This document shows, in pieces, positions 1 to 8,738 of a DNA stretch of 40,326 bases. The first letter of the stretch is position 1; every line of letters begins with the position of its first letter. The position numbers and the translations under genes were made by a program. The notes under the pieces were generated by a model. That model saw only the letters and a list, made by a program, of their open reading frames with translations, had not been told where the DNA came from and did no database searches. Source of the DNA: Spirochaetaceae bacterium bin103 (GTDB taxonomy: Bacteria; Spirochaetota; Spirochaetia; SZUA-6; Bin103); the NCBI GenBank assembly GCA_002238925.1, contig MPNH01000050.1, forward strand, positions 1-40,326. The letters are read 5' to 3'.

Positions 1-120
1 GATCGCCCCCGCTGACGGCTCGTACTCCAGCGCCAGCTCCTCAGGCGTGCGCCCGGACCGGACCAGCTCGACCATTTGCTGGCGAAACTCAGGCGCGTAC
101 GGTCGATGTGTATTCGGCAT
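1..120 (-). CDS. IS3-family transposase OrfA, N-terminal 40 residues (partial)
   Basis: The minus strand from 120 reads MPNTHRPYAPEFRQQMVELV, then an Arg-Thr-Pro-Glu-Glu-Leu segment and Tyr-Glu-Pro-Ser, still open at the window edge. The pattern of a Tyr-x-x-Glu-Phe-Arg start followed by an opening helix is that of the helix-turn-helix OrfA of IS3/IS911-like elements, which binds the IS ends and makes OrfAB by frameshifting. A strong GGAGGAGGAG Shine-Dalgarno lies about 6 bases upstream (126-136), which fixes the start. The rest of OrfA and all of OrfB lie outside the window. Confidence 0.8.
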   Translation of the reverse strand, partial: MPNTHRPYAPEFRQQMVELVRSGRTPEELALEYEPSAGAI

Positions 121-177
121 CGTTGCCTCCTCCTCCCGCGTCACTCTTAATGTGTCCACGAAAGCGGGGCAACTCCA
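1..177 (-). mobile_element. Left end of an IS3-type insertion sequence (runs off the window)
   Basis: Read on the minus strand, the element seems to begin at about 177 with TGGAGTTGCCCCGC, followed by a GTGGACAC block. Such ends are typical of IS3-family terminal repeats. A Shine-Dalgarno sequence and the OrfA start follow. Only this end is in the window, so the second terminal repeat and the target duplication cannot be checked. The boundary at 177/178 is inferred from the TG start of the repeat and from where the neighbouring gene's own coding sense begins. Confidence 0.65.
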
Positions 178-715
178 GCCATTGACGCAACCCGTACTTG
201 TGACCGTGGCTCACCCGATCAGAGAGCCGCGATCCCGTGTGGTTCGGTCTAGGGTAGATTCGCCTACTCCACAGATTGTCTTGTTCTGTGCGCGGCCAGT
301 AGCTGTGAGGCCCGGGGAGAGCGCAACTCTTTTTTGGACCACCCGGAAAGCCGGGCCGGGGTCGGTATTCATCAGACCGGCGATCGGTAGGGTTCCACGT
401 ACCGGCAGCATCAAAGTTACCCCTGAACGCACAACGAGGTATACGATAGCGATCATGACGGAGTTTGGTGAGTTGTCCTTGCCGCAACCGCGACACGCAG
501 TAGTGGACGTGATTCGTCCACGCGGTAAACGTCGATTGAGTGCCACCGTGAAAAAGGGGAAACGGCGTGGCAGCCGGAGAGGAAAAGGATTTAGCCCAAG
601 GGAGATCTGGGCTGCCGGCCTGACGAAGATTGATGCGAAACGAGTAGGCATTCCGATCGATTGGCGACGTCGGACCGTATACGGCTCAAATATTGACGCT
701 CTGAAGGGGGCGTAA
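178..715 (+). pseudogene. Ig-like plus L13e-like domain protein, 5' end removed by the IS
   Basis: The frame is open from the IS end to a stop at 713-715, giving about 178 residues with no native start codon. The first half carries an Ig-like sandwich signature (PGESATLFWTT, then a GSIKVTPERTTRYTI block), as in bacterial Ig-like repeats. A Lys/Arg-rich linker follows. The last 45 residues (GKGFSPREIWAAGLTKIDAK, then RVGIPIDWRRRTVYG) resemble the ribosomal protein L13e family domain found outside ribosomes in some bacteria. The reading frame also runs backwards into the IS, so a chimeric product is possible but would start with IS-derived sequence. The stop is only 4 bp before the helicase gene, so this was the first gene of that operon. 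The domain calls are from memory of the families; its role is unknown. Confidence 0.6.
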
Positions 716-719
716 CCAC

Positions 720-3700
720 ATGCCTCGAGCTGAACACGTCCAACGTTGGACTGACACCATACGAAGTCGCTACGAGAGTTACCTGAAGACATCGTTCTTC
801 TTCAAGGATCGCGGACTGCGGGATTCCTTCGAGTCGGCCCTGAGGGAGGGCGAGAGCTTGCTGAAGGGGCCGTACGAGGAATACGACCGCGGCTTCGAGC
901 AAGGTACGGGGGCGTACGAGTTGGCGCGAGAGTCGTTTCCGGGAGGGGCGGGCGAACTGCTTCCGGGACTGAGGAAGGGATCGCTGTACGTACACCAGGA
1001 GCGCGCGATTCGGGCTGCCTACGGGGAGCGACGCAACGTCGTCGTGGCGACCGGCACCGCGAGCGGTAAGACGGAGACCTTTCTCTATCCGATTCTGTTT
1101 GAGCTGTACCGACAACATCTTTCCGGCGAGCTCGGTGAACCTGGCGTGCGTGCAATGATTCTGTATCCAATGAATGCGCTTGCCAACGATCAGCGGGAAC
1201 GACTCGGTGAGATAGCTAACTTCTTGCACGATGCCGGTTCCGAATTCCGACCCACGTTCGGGCAGTACATTGGCCAGACGCCGAACAACAGAAGCGATAG
1301 ATGGCGAAACGCGGCAGATCGGGAGGAAGAACGACTATCCGGCGAGTTGGTCTTCCGAGACGAAATGCGCAGTACGCCGCCACATATTCTGCTGACCAAC
1401 TACTCCATGCTTGAGTACCTGCTCATTCGGCCCGATGACAGCCCGCTGTTCGATGGCGAACGCGGTACGCGTTGGCAGTTCATTGTGCTGGACGAGGCGC
1501 ATCAGTACCGAGGCGCCAAAGGCATGGAGATGGGCATGTTGATTCGGCGCCTGAAGCAGCGGCTGACCGCCGGTGGACGAAGCGACCCATTCCGATGCAT
1601 CGCCACCAGCGCGACGCTATCGTCCGGCGAGGGCGAGGATGACAAGACCGCCGTGGCGGAGTTCGCTGAGGAGCTGTTCGGAGAATCATTTTCCTCGTCC
1701 GGCGTCATCTTCGGCTCGTCACAGTCGCGCGAACGGCGGTCGCCGCGGCGTTACCATGCGTTCCTGCGCGCGCTTGAGGGTGCGTTCCTGGTACACCAAG
1801 AGGGCCGCGACCAGGTGGTTCTCAACCGCAAGGGAGAGTGCGCAGCCGGGATGGAATCCGTGCCGCTGGAGATCGCACTGTGTCGCGAATGTGGACAGCA
1901 CTATTACGTTGGTCGGGAGCGCGGCGCCCGCCTGCAGGAGGCGGTGCGAGACCCGAGCCAGCCGGGCTTTGGAGTTGAGTATTTTCGGCCGTTGGAGTCG
2001 AGTGCCGGCGCCTCGCACGTGTTGTGTCGCCGTTGTGGCCGTCTGTCCGTCGCCGCAAATGCCTCGCAGGCGTGCAAGTGCGACGATTCTGCGGTGGTCT
2101 ACGTTGTGAAATGCGCGTCGCACAAGGATCAGGCCGATCAATTGAAGGAGTGTGCAACCTGCGGCTATCAGCGCGGCGGCGTGGGTGATCCGGTACTGGA
2201 GATCGTCCACGGTTCGGATGGACCGAATGCGGTTATCGCCACCGCTCTGCATGAGCTTCTGCCGGAGGAGGGGCGCAAGCTGTTGGCGTTTGCGGACAGC
2301 CGTCAGGAAGCTGCATTCTTCGCTTGGTACGCAGAGGATTCCTACCGCAAGCTGCGCGACCGGAATCTCATGTTGCGTGCTCTGCAAGCTGGCCCGATCG
2401 CCCCCGACGGGCTCTCCATCGACGACTTCAGGTCCCGACTGCTCAACCAATGGGATCACGCTGGGCTATTCAGTGCTGCCGACACGTCCGAAGGCAGGTA
2501 CCGGAAGGTGTTGGAGTCGCTTCTGCGCGAGGCGTTGACTGACGAGCGGCGGCTCTCGTTGAGCGGCGTCGGACTGGTCGAGTGGAGCGTCAAGATTCCC
2601 GACGATGTCGCGCTGCCGGCGATCGCCGGGATGCCGCCGTGGAACCTGTCGGAGCAAGACACTCGCCAACTGCTTGGTTATCTCCTCGACGAGCTTCGTC
2701 TGCGCGGTGCGCTGGAACTGCCTGCAGAGGCCGGTGCGCCGGCCTGGAACGACGTCTCGTCCTGGCCGCAGCTATCATACGGAGTCGGGGCTCCTCGCAA
2801 ACGCAGGAACGTCAGGCAGTGGGGTTCTGGGGCGTCTGCTGCCGTTACCCACTTCCTGCACCGGCTGCTGGCGGACAGCCGGTTGTCGGATGGCGAAAAG
2901 CAGTCCATGTCCGTCCGGCTTATGAGGAATCTGTGGGAAGCCGTCCGAACCCGCGACCGCACCTCCCGACCCGCCGATGAGGTGCTTTCTCGCGGGAGTG
3001 CGAACGGCACGTTTCGTCTCAACTCGCGCTGGCTGCGGGTCAGACTCGCGCGCCGCGACGAGATTTGGGAGTGCGACACGTGCGCGAGCATCAGCATGCA
3101 CAATATTCGCGCCGTGTGTCCGCGAAACCGTTGTCCCGGCACGTTGCGTCCCGCTGATCAGGAACGCCTGTGTAGTAACCACTACCGAATCCTCTATGAG
3201 AGCGCGTCACTGCCGCCGACGCTGCACGCCCAGGAACACACGGCGCAGATCGCAAGCGACGAAGCTCGGCAGCGTCAGGAGCGGTTCAAGAATGGCGACA
3301 TCCACCTGCTCAGTTCATCGACCACGTTTGAGGTGGGAGTCGACCTGGGCGACCTGGAGGCGGTATTCGTTCGTAACGTACCGCCGGAACCGTTCAACTA
3401 CACGCAGCGAGTCGGCCGTGCCGGTCGACGGGAGACTCCCGGTCTCGCCGTTACCTACTGCCGGCGCAATCCACACGATCTCTATCACTACGAGAATCCG
3501 GTCGGCCGGATAATCGATAGTGTTGTTCAGCCGCCGCGCCTGCAGGTAACCAATGCGAAGATCGTGGTACGTCACATGGCAGCCTGCGCATTGTCCTCGT
3601 TCTTCAAGGACAGCGATAATCGTGCTCGCTTCAAGAACGTAGAGGGATTCGTCGGCGACTGGCAGAACCCGGACGCGATCTCCGAACTGAGACGTTTCTG

Positions 3701-5003
3701 TGGTGCTGTCGATGCGGTGAAGTCCGCACTGCGCGACATCGTACCCGAGCGCATCCACGAATCCACCGGACTGACCGGTGATGGCTGGATCGATCACGTC
3801 GCCGGACCGGATTGCCGCCTTGCCGAGGTCGAGGCCGAGGTGTGCGCAGACTATCGCGCGATGCAGAACACGAAGGATACGCTCATACGTGAGCAGCCAA
3901 AGGGCTGGACCACCAGGATCGGACACATAGAGCGCCGCATGAAGACCATTGCTGAGGAGCAGACCCTGAGCTTTCTGTCGCGCAAGGCGGCCATCCCGAA
4001 GTACGGATTTCCGGTAGACGTGGTGGAACTCGACACCCGGAGCGGTCAGTCGCGCGGGTCCAACCGTGTGGCTCTGCAGAGGGACCTGTCGCAAGCGATC
4101 GCCGAGTACGCGCCCGGTGGCAAGGTGATCGCGGACAAGCAAGAGTGGGAGTCGGTGGGGGTAAAGATCGTACCGGGCAAGGCTCTGCAGACGCCATACT
4201 ACGACTACAACGAGGCGCGGAACTTCGAACAGATCGAAGACGGGGGGCCGCGGCCTCCAGGGATGAGACAGTATCTCATCCCACAGTTCGGGTTCGTTAC
4301 GGCGCTCTTTCAGCCACCGAAGGAGCCGCGCGGACGCGTGCGCCGGCTCTATACGACTCGCCCCTTCTTCAAGGGATTCGACGCTGATGTCCCGGAGACG
4401 AAGAATCTGCTCGGCATCGCGGTCACGAAGGCCGCGCCGGGTACGCTCGTCGTACTCTGCGAGGGGCACAACCGGCAGGGATTCTATATCTGTCTCACGT
4501 GCGGCAGCCACCTCACTGAACAGGAACATGATCACCGAACCCCGGGCGATACTCCGTGCACAGGTACGCTGCGGCACTTCTCGCTGGGGCACGAACTGGT
4601 TACGGATGTCGTGCGGCTGCAGGTGCCCCGTCTGGACGGCGAGTGGACGGCCTATTCCATGGGTTACGCTCTCCTGTTGGGAGCTGCCGAACGGTTGGGC
4701 GTGCCGGACACTGACCTGAACGTTACCATAGCCGGAGTCGACATGACCGCAACCATCGCGTCGACAACCGCCTCGATAGTGCTATACGACAACGTACCCG
4801 GCGGTGCGGGACTGGTTGCTCAGCTGGAGCACGAAGATGTGTTCGGCGATGTGCTGCGGCATGCCCGGGACCGCGTGAGCGGCATGTGCGGATGCGATTC
4901 AAGTTGCTACGGCTGCCTGCGAAGTTATCGGAATCAGTTCGCCCATCCGCACCTGGATCGCACCGAGGCGCTGGAGATACTGCACGGGGTTGCACCATCG
5001 TGA
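720..5003 (+). CDS. DEAD/DEAH-box helicase with DUF1998-type C terminus, 1427 aa
   Basis: A large superfamily 2 helicase. The N terminus has the RYESYLKTSFFFKD type of motif seen in big DUF1998 helicases. Walker A is ATGTASGKTE (about residues 110-119), Walker B DEAH (about 258), motif III SATLSS (about 296), and helicase-C motifs include FEVGVDLGD (about 868) and QRVGRAGRR (about 895). Cys pairs near residues 387, 436, 478 and 785 interrupt the helicase core and are probable zinc ribbons. The C-terminal part has another Cys pair (about 1261) and ends with CGCDSSCYGCLRSYRNQFAH (about 1391), the cysteine cluster typical of DUF1998. An AAGGGGG Shine-Dalgarno lies 10 bases before the ATG. It is flanked without gaps by the Ig/L13e remnant and RecQ. 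DISARM, Druantia and MrfA-like repair proteins use related helicases; it is not assigned to any of these here. Confidence 0.9.
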   Translation: MPRAEHVQRWTDTIRSRYESYLKTSFFFKDRGLRDSFESALREGESLLKGPYEEYDRGFEQGTGAYELARESFPGGAGELLPGLRKGSLYVHQERAIRAAYGERRNVVVATGTASGKTETFLYPILFELYRQHLSGELGEPGVRAMILYPMNALANDQRERLGEIANFLHDAGSEFRPTFGQYIGQTPNNRSDRWRNAADREEERLSGELVFRDEMRSTPPHILLTNYSMLEYLLIRPDDSPLFDGERGTRWQFIVLDEAHQYRGAKGMEMGMLIRRLKQRLTAGGRSDPFRCIATSATLSSGEGEDDKTAVAEFAEELFGESFSSSGVIFGSSQSRERRSPRRYHAFLRALEGAFLVHQEGRDQVVLNRKGECAAGMESVPLEIALCRECGQHYYVGRERGARLQEAVRDPSQPGFGVEYFRPLESSAGASHVLCRRCGRLSVAANASQACKCDDSAVVYVVKCASHKDQADQLKECATCGYQRGGVGDPVLEIVHGSDGPNAVIATALHELLPEEGRKLLAFADSRQEAAFFAWYAEDSYRKLRDRNLMLRALQAGPIAPDGLSIDDFRSRLLNQWDHAGLFSAADTSEGRYRKVLESLLREALTDERRLSLSGVGLVEWSVKIPDDVALPAIAGMPPWNLSEQDTRQLLGYLLDELRLRGALELPAEAGAPAWNDVSSWPQLSYGVGAPRKRRNVRQWGSGASAAVTHFLHRLLADSRLSDGEKQSMSVRLMRNLWEAVRTRDRTSRPADEVLSRGSANGTFRLNSRWLRVRLARRDEIWECDTCASISMHNIRAVCPRNRCPGTLRPADQERLCSNHYRILYESASLPPTLHAQEHTAQIASDEARQRQERFKNGDIHLLSSSTTFEVGVDLGDLEAVFVRNVPPEPFNYTQRVGRAGRRETPGLAVTYCRRNPHDLYHYENPVGRIIDSVVQPPRLQVTNAKIVVRHMAACALSSFFKDSDNRARFKNVEGFVGDWQNPDAISELRRFCGAVDAVKSALRDIVPERIHESTGLTGDGWIDHVAGPDCRLAEVEAEVCADYRAMQNTKDTLIREQPKGWTTRIGHIERRMKTIAEEQTLSFLSRKAAIPKYGFPVDVVELDTRSGQSRGSNRVALQRDLSQAIAEYAPGGKVIADKQEWESVGVKIVPGKALQTPYYDYNEARNFEQIEDGGPRPPGMRQYLIPQFGFVTALFQPPKEPRGRVRRLYTTRPFFKGFDADVPETKNLLGIAVTKAAPGTLVVLCEGHNRQGFYICLTCGSHLTEQEHDHRTPGDTPCTGTLRHFSLGHELVTDVVRLQVPRLDGEWTAYSMGYALLLGAAERLGVPDTDLNVTIAGVDMTATIASTTASIVLYDNVPGGAGLVAQLEHEDVFGDVLRHARDRVSGMCGCDSSCYGCLRSYRNQFAHPHLDRTEALEILHGVAPS

Positions 5004-7155
5004 GTGCGGATAGGCGAACATCACGCGAACACCGACCTACGTAACGTGAATCTGGCACCGGGAAGGTTCCCTTCAGCACGAGCGTTGGCGCTGCTGCGAG
5101 CCGGTGTAGGAGACCCGCAGGTGCGGTTTCGGGCTGGGCAGGAAGAAGCGATTCGGCATGTCTTCCGAGGGGACGGGCGTCTGCTGGTGGTGCAGAAGAC
5201 GGGCTGGGGCAAGAGCTTCGTTTACTTCATCGCGACCAAGCTGCTACGTGAGGCCGGCACTGGCCCGGCGCTGCTCGTCAGCCCTCTGCTGGCGCTCATG
5301 CGCAACCAGATCGCTGCCGCGGAGCGCATGGGTGTGCGAGCCGAGACCATCAACTCGGACAACTCGGAGCGTTGGCGTGAGGTAGAGGCCGCGATACGCC
5401 GCGACGAGGTGGACATCGTGCTCGTCGCGCCGGAGCGCTTTGCCAACGAACGCTTCAACAACCAAGTGTTGTCTCAGATCGGCAGTTCGGTTGCGCTACT
5501 CGTTGTTGACGAAGCGCACTGTATCTCAGATTGGGGCCACGATTTCCGCCCCGACTATCGAAGAATCGAACGTACCCTCCGCGTCTTGCCGCCGAACCTG
5601 CGCGTGCTGGCAACGACGGCAACAGCGAACAACCGGGTCATGGAGGATCTCGGGGACATACTTGGCCCGCACTTGACGACCCATCGTGGCGATCTCGCTC
5701 GTCCCTCTCTTGCACTGCAGACGATTCGAATGCCCGGTCAGGCGGAGCGGCTCGCCTGGCTGTCCGATCGTCTGCTGGAGATCCCGGGCAGCGGAATCGT
5801 CTACACGCTTACCGTCCGTGACGCGGAGCAGGTGGCCCGATGGCTCCAGACACGGGGCATCGACGCCGCGCCGTACACCGGACAGTCAGGTGAGCGCCGT
5901 CCAGTGCTGGAGCAGGCCCTCCTTGACAACCAGGTGAAAGCGCTGGTCGCGACGACGGCACTGGGAATGGGTTTCGACAAGCCGGACTTGGCGTTTGTCA
6001 TCCACTACCAGACGCCCGGCTCGGTGGTCGCCTACTATCAGCAGGTGGGACGCGCCGGCAGGGCGCTCGATGCGGCCTACGGTGTGCTGCTCAGCGGCGC
6101 CGAGGAAACAGACATCACGGACTTCTTCATAGCGAGCGCGTTCCCGACCCGTTCCCAGGTTGCTGAAGTTCTCAGCGCGTTGGAGGCCGCTACTGACGGT
6201 CTGTCGGTGCGTGAAATTGAATCCAGAGTCAACCTGAGCTACGGGACGATACTGAAGACGATCAAGTTGCTGGCTCTGGAGTCACCGGCACCGATCGCGA
6301 TGCTGGGTGGGAAGTGGCAGCTCACGGCGACGAGACTCGGCGAGGCTTTCTGGGAGCGAACGGAGCGGTTGACTGCACTCAGACAAGCAGAACAGCGCCA
6401 GATGCAGGAGTACGTCGACCTTTCCTCGGATCATATGGAGTTTCTCATTCGGGCGCTGGACGGAGACCCTGGCGATTTCCGACCGCCTGATACTCGGGAT
6501 CTGCCGACAGCGGTACACCCCGCCAGCATCAGGGATGCTATCTCCTTCCTCCGCAGCGCGAGCTTGGCGACCGTCGCTCGCAAGCGATGGCCGAACGGGA
6601 AGTCGATTGCTCGCGAGCATCGTGCGCAGCCAGGCCGGGCGCTCTGCAGCTGGGGAGACGCCGGCTGGGGACGACTCGTGCACAAGGGCAAGTACCGAGA
6701 CGACTATTTCGCCGACGAACTTGTCGACGCGGGCGCGGCCCTGGTTCGGGAGTGGCCGCCCCCCCCCTATCCCACACGCGGTTCTGCCGGCCCCGCCCCC
6801 CCCCGCCCCCTCCCCCCCCTGGGTGACTGCCGTCCCGTCCCTCCGTCGTCCGGAACTGGTGTCCAACTTCGCCAGACGGCTGGCGGCGGTACTGCAACTT
6901 CCTTTCAGACAAGTACTTGAGCGGAAAGAAGAGCGCCCGGAGCAGAAGACGATGGAGAACAGTTACCAACAGGCACATAACGTCCTCCGATCGCTGGCCG
7001 TCGACCAGGCCCAGATGCTTTTTGGTCCCGTACTTCTGGTGGATGACATGGTAGACTCACGCTGGACGTTTACCGTGATCGCTTGGGAGCTTCGCCGCCG
7101 CCATTGCGGGGAGGTGTGGCCGCTTGCCCTGGCGGACGCGGGCGGCGCGCGATGA
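5004..7155 (+). CDS. RecQ-family helicase fused to a phosphoribosyltransferase domain (apparent frameshift near 6759-6819)
   Basis: The first frame (5004-6920) holds a RecQ-like core: FRAGQEEAI, Walker A KTGWGKS (residues 65-71), DEAH (169-172) followed by CISDWGHDFRPDY, ATTATAN, and QQVGRAGRA (about 346). A winged-helix-like segment comes after. After residue 580 this frame turns into Pro/Gly junk and stops. The continuation is in another frame from the poly-C tract to 7155 (WVTAVPSLRRPEL, then VLLVDDMVDSRWT). The second motif is a PRPP-binding loop of ComF-type phosphoribosyltransferases. RecQ proteins with just this C terminus are known in actinobacteria, so one fused protein of about 715 residues is the likely native form. 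The GTG start directly follows the helicase stop, with no good Shine-Dalgarno, so translation is probably coupled. The stop overlaps the dprA-like start (ATGA). Confidence 0.8.
6756..6819 (+). repeat. Poly-C low-complexity tract with runs of C9, C4, C9, C5 and C8
   Basis: Five C runs separated by one or a few bases lie inside the RecQ-phosphoribosyltransferase gene, exactly where the coding sense changes frame. The cause may be an assembly or sequencing error, true mutation, or a hypermutable phase-variation tract. Confidence 0.9.
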
Positions 7156-8675
7156 TGAACGGAACGGACGGCCTGTCTGCAAACACGACGGCGATTCTGC
7201 TGCTTACGGCTCCCTTGGTCGTCGGCAGCCGCCGGTCCCAAGCGCCGATTCTCACCGCCGGGGAGTACCGGAAGCTGGCCCCGTTGCTGGCCTCGCACCA
7301 ATCCGAGCCGGCAGCCCTGCTGGAAGCTGGGGCTGACCGGCTCCTCGCTCGGTGCGGAGAGGTTGTCGATGAGAACCGCCTGACCGCCCTGCTGAACAGA
7401 GGATTCCAGCTGAGCCAGGCGGTCGAACGATGGCACGCGCGGGGGATCTGGGTGGTGAGCCGCGCCGATGGAGCATACCCGCCATCACTCAAGAAGCGAT
7501 TGAAGAACGATGCGCCGAGCGTGCTCTACGGGTGTGGATTGCAGGACATCATGCAGAATCGGAGCTTCGCAATCGTTGGTTCACGCGACGTTTCGGAACC
7601 GCTCGTCGAATACACGAAGAGGGCAGCAGCCCTGATCGCCCGAGCGGACTTCACCGTGATCTCGGGCGGTGCGCGGGGTGTTGATCGTGCTGCCATGAAC
7701 GGCGCTTTGGAGGCTGGCGGCAGCGTTGTGGGTGTGTTGCCCGGAGACCTGGAGAGGACGGCCATGACCCGTGAGCATCGCAATCTGCTCCTGGAGGAGC
7801 GGCTTGTACTGGTTTCTCCATTCGACCCCAGCCTGAGATTCACGGTTGCGCAAGCGATGCAGCGCAACAGGGTGATCTATGCCATCGCGGAAGCGGGCTT
7901 GGTGGTGAACGCGGACGTGAATCGGGGGGGTACGTGGGCCGGGGCCGTCGAACAGTTGAAGAAGTATCACGTGCCTGTGTTTGTGCGCGCAAGCGGCGAC
8001 CCTTCGGCGGGCCTAGCGGCGCTACAACAACGCGGAGCACGCCCGTGGCCAGAACCGGAAGACGCAGACGCAATCGACGGGGTTCTTGCACAAGCGACCC
8101 CGCGGTACGAGCTTACCGACCCGGCTGAGTTGATCGCCACCGCGCAAGCCGGTGGCACCGAGATGCCAGCCGCCCCGGAGACTGTTCCTCCATCACCCCG
8201 AACGCCGGATTTCGCCCGATTACTCCTACAAGACGTTGCTTGGTACGTCGGCAGCATCTGCGCCGAGCCTTGCAAGGTCGAACAGGTAGCCTCCACGCTG
8301 GGAGTGCCCAAGACGATGGCACAGACATGGTTGAGAAAGTTTGTCCGCGGCGGCGTGTTGGAGTACATACGGGGCCAAGGCTATGTTGTCTCAGCGCGGG
8401 ACAACAGCGTTCTATCGGAATCGCACACGATCGGAGGGCCGGGTCCGTCGGTTTCGTTCCCCGACGGTACCCTTTCCGACTCATTATTGGGGAATGCCAG
8501 GACGTACGTACAGCAAATCTGCGCGGAGCCAAGAACCTTGGACGAGGTTACCCGTGAACTTGGCGTTTCCGCGAAGACGGCGAGAGATTGGTTGAATTGC
8601 TTGGTCGATGAAGCCAGTTTGGTAAAGGAGAAGGGGAAGAAGCCGGTTCGCTACGCGCGCTCCCTGTTTGGCTGA
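7152..8675 (+). CDS. DprA/Smf-like SLOG-domain protein with two C-terminal winged helices, 507 aa
   Basis: The SLOG (DprA-type Rossmann) core shows FAIVGSRD (about residue 139), VISGGARGVDRAAMNGALEA (about 168-187) and FTVAQAMQRNRVIYAIAEA, then a GGTWAGA segment (about 230-265); this is the DprA nucleotide-fold signature. An N-terminal helical part precedes it (1-130). After a linker come two similar winged-helix units, about 353-415 and 449-507, each starting with ICAEP and ending in a basic wing. Classical DprA loads RecA on single-stranded DNA during transformation. This one is longer and tied to RecQ and the DUF1998 helicase, so a sensor or loader role within that system is more likely. 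The ATG at 7152 overlaps the upstream stop as ATGA, which supports this start over upstream GTG codons. Confidence 0.85.
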   Translation: MMNGTDGLSANTTAILLLTAPLVVGSRRSQAPILTAGEYRKLAPLLASHQSEPAALLEAGADRLLARCGEVVDENRLTALLNRGFQLSQAVERWHARGIWVVSRADGAYPPSLKKRLKNDAPSVLYGCGLQDIMQNRSFAIVGSRDVSEPLVEYTKRAAALIARADFTVISGGARGVDRAAMNGALEAGGSVVGVLPGDLERTAMTREHRNLLLEERLVLVSPFDPSLRFTVAQAMQRNRVIYAIAEAGLVVNADVNRGGTWAGAVEQLKKYHVPVFVRASGDPSAGLAALQQRGARPWPEPEDADAIDGVLAQATPRYELTDPAELIATAQAGGTEMPAAPETVPPSPRTPDFARLLLQDVAWYVGSICAEPCKVEQVASTLGVPKTMAQTWLRKFVRGGVLEYIRGQGYVVSARDNSVLSESHTIGGPGPSVSFPDGTLSDSLLGNARTYVQQICAEPRTLDEVTRELGVSAKTARDWLNCLVDEASLVKEKGKKPVRYARSLFG

Positions 8676-8738
8676 CGGTCCGTGGACGTTCGCCGTTCGC
8701 CCACTGCTCTATGCCTTGTCGACGCGGTGCCCGTGCGG

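Noticed and set aside
720..5003. Assigning the big helicase to DISARM, Druantia or the Dpd system
   Set aside because: No methyltransferase, PLD nuclease, DruA/DruH-like gene, DpdA or deazapurine genes are present; a DUF1998 helicase alone is not enough.
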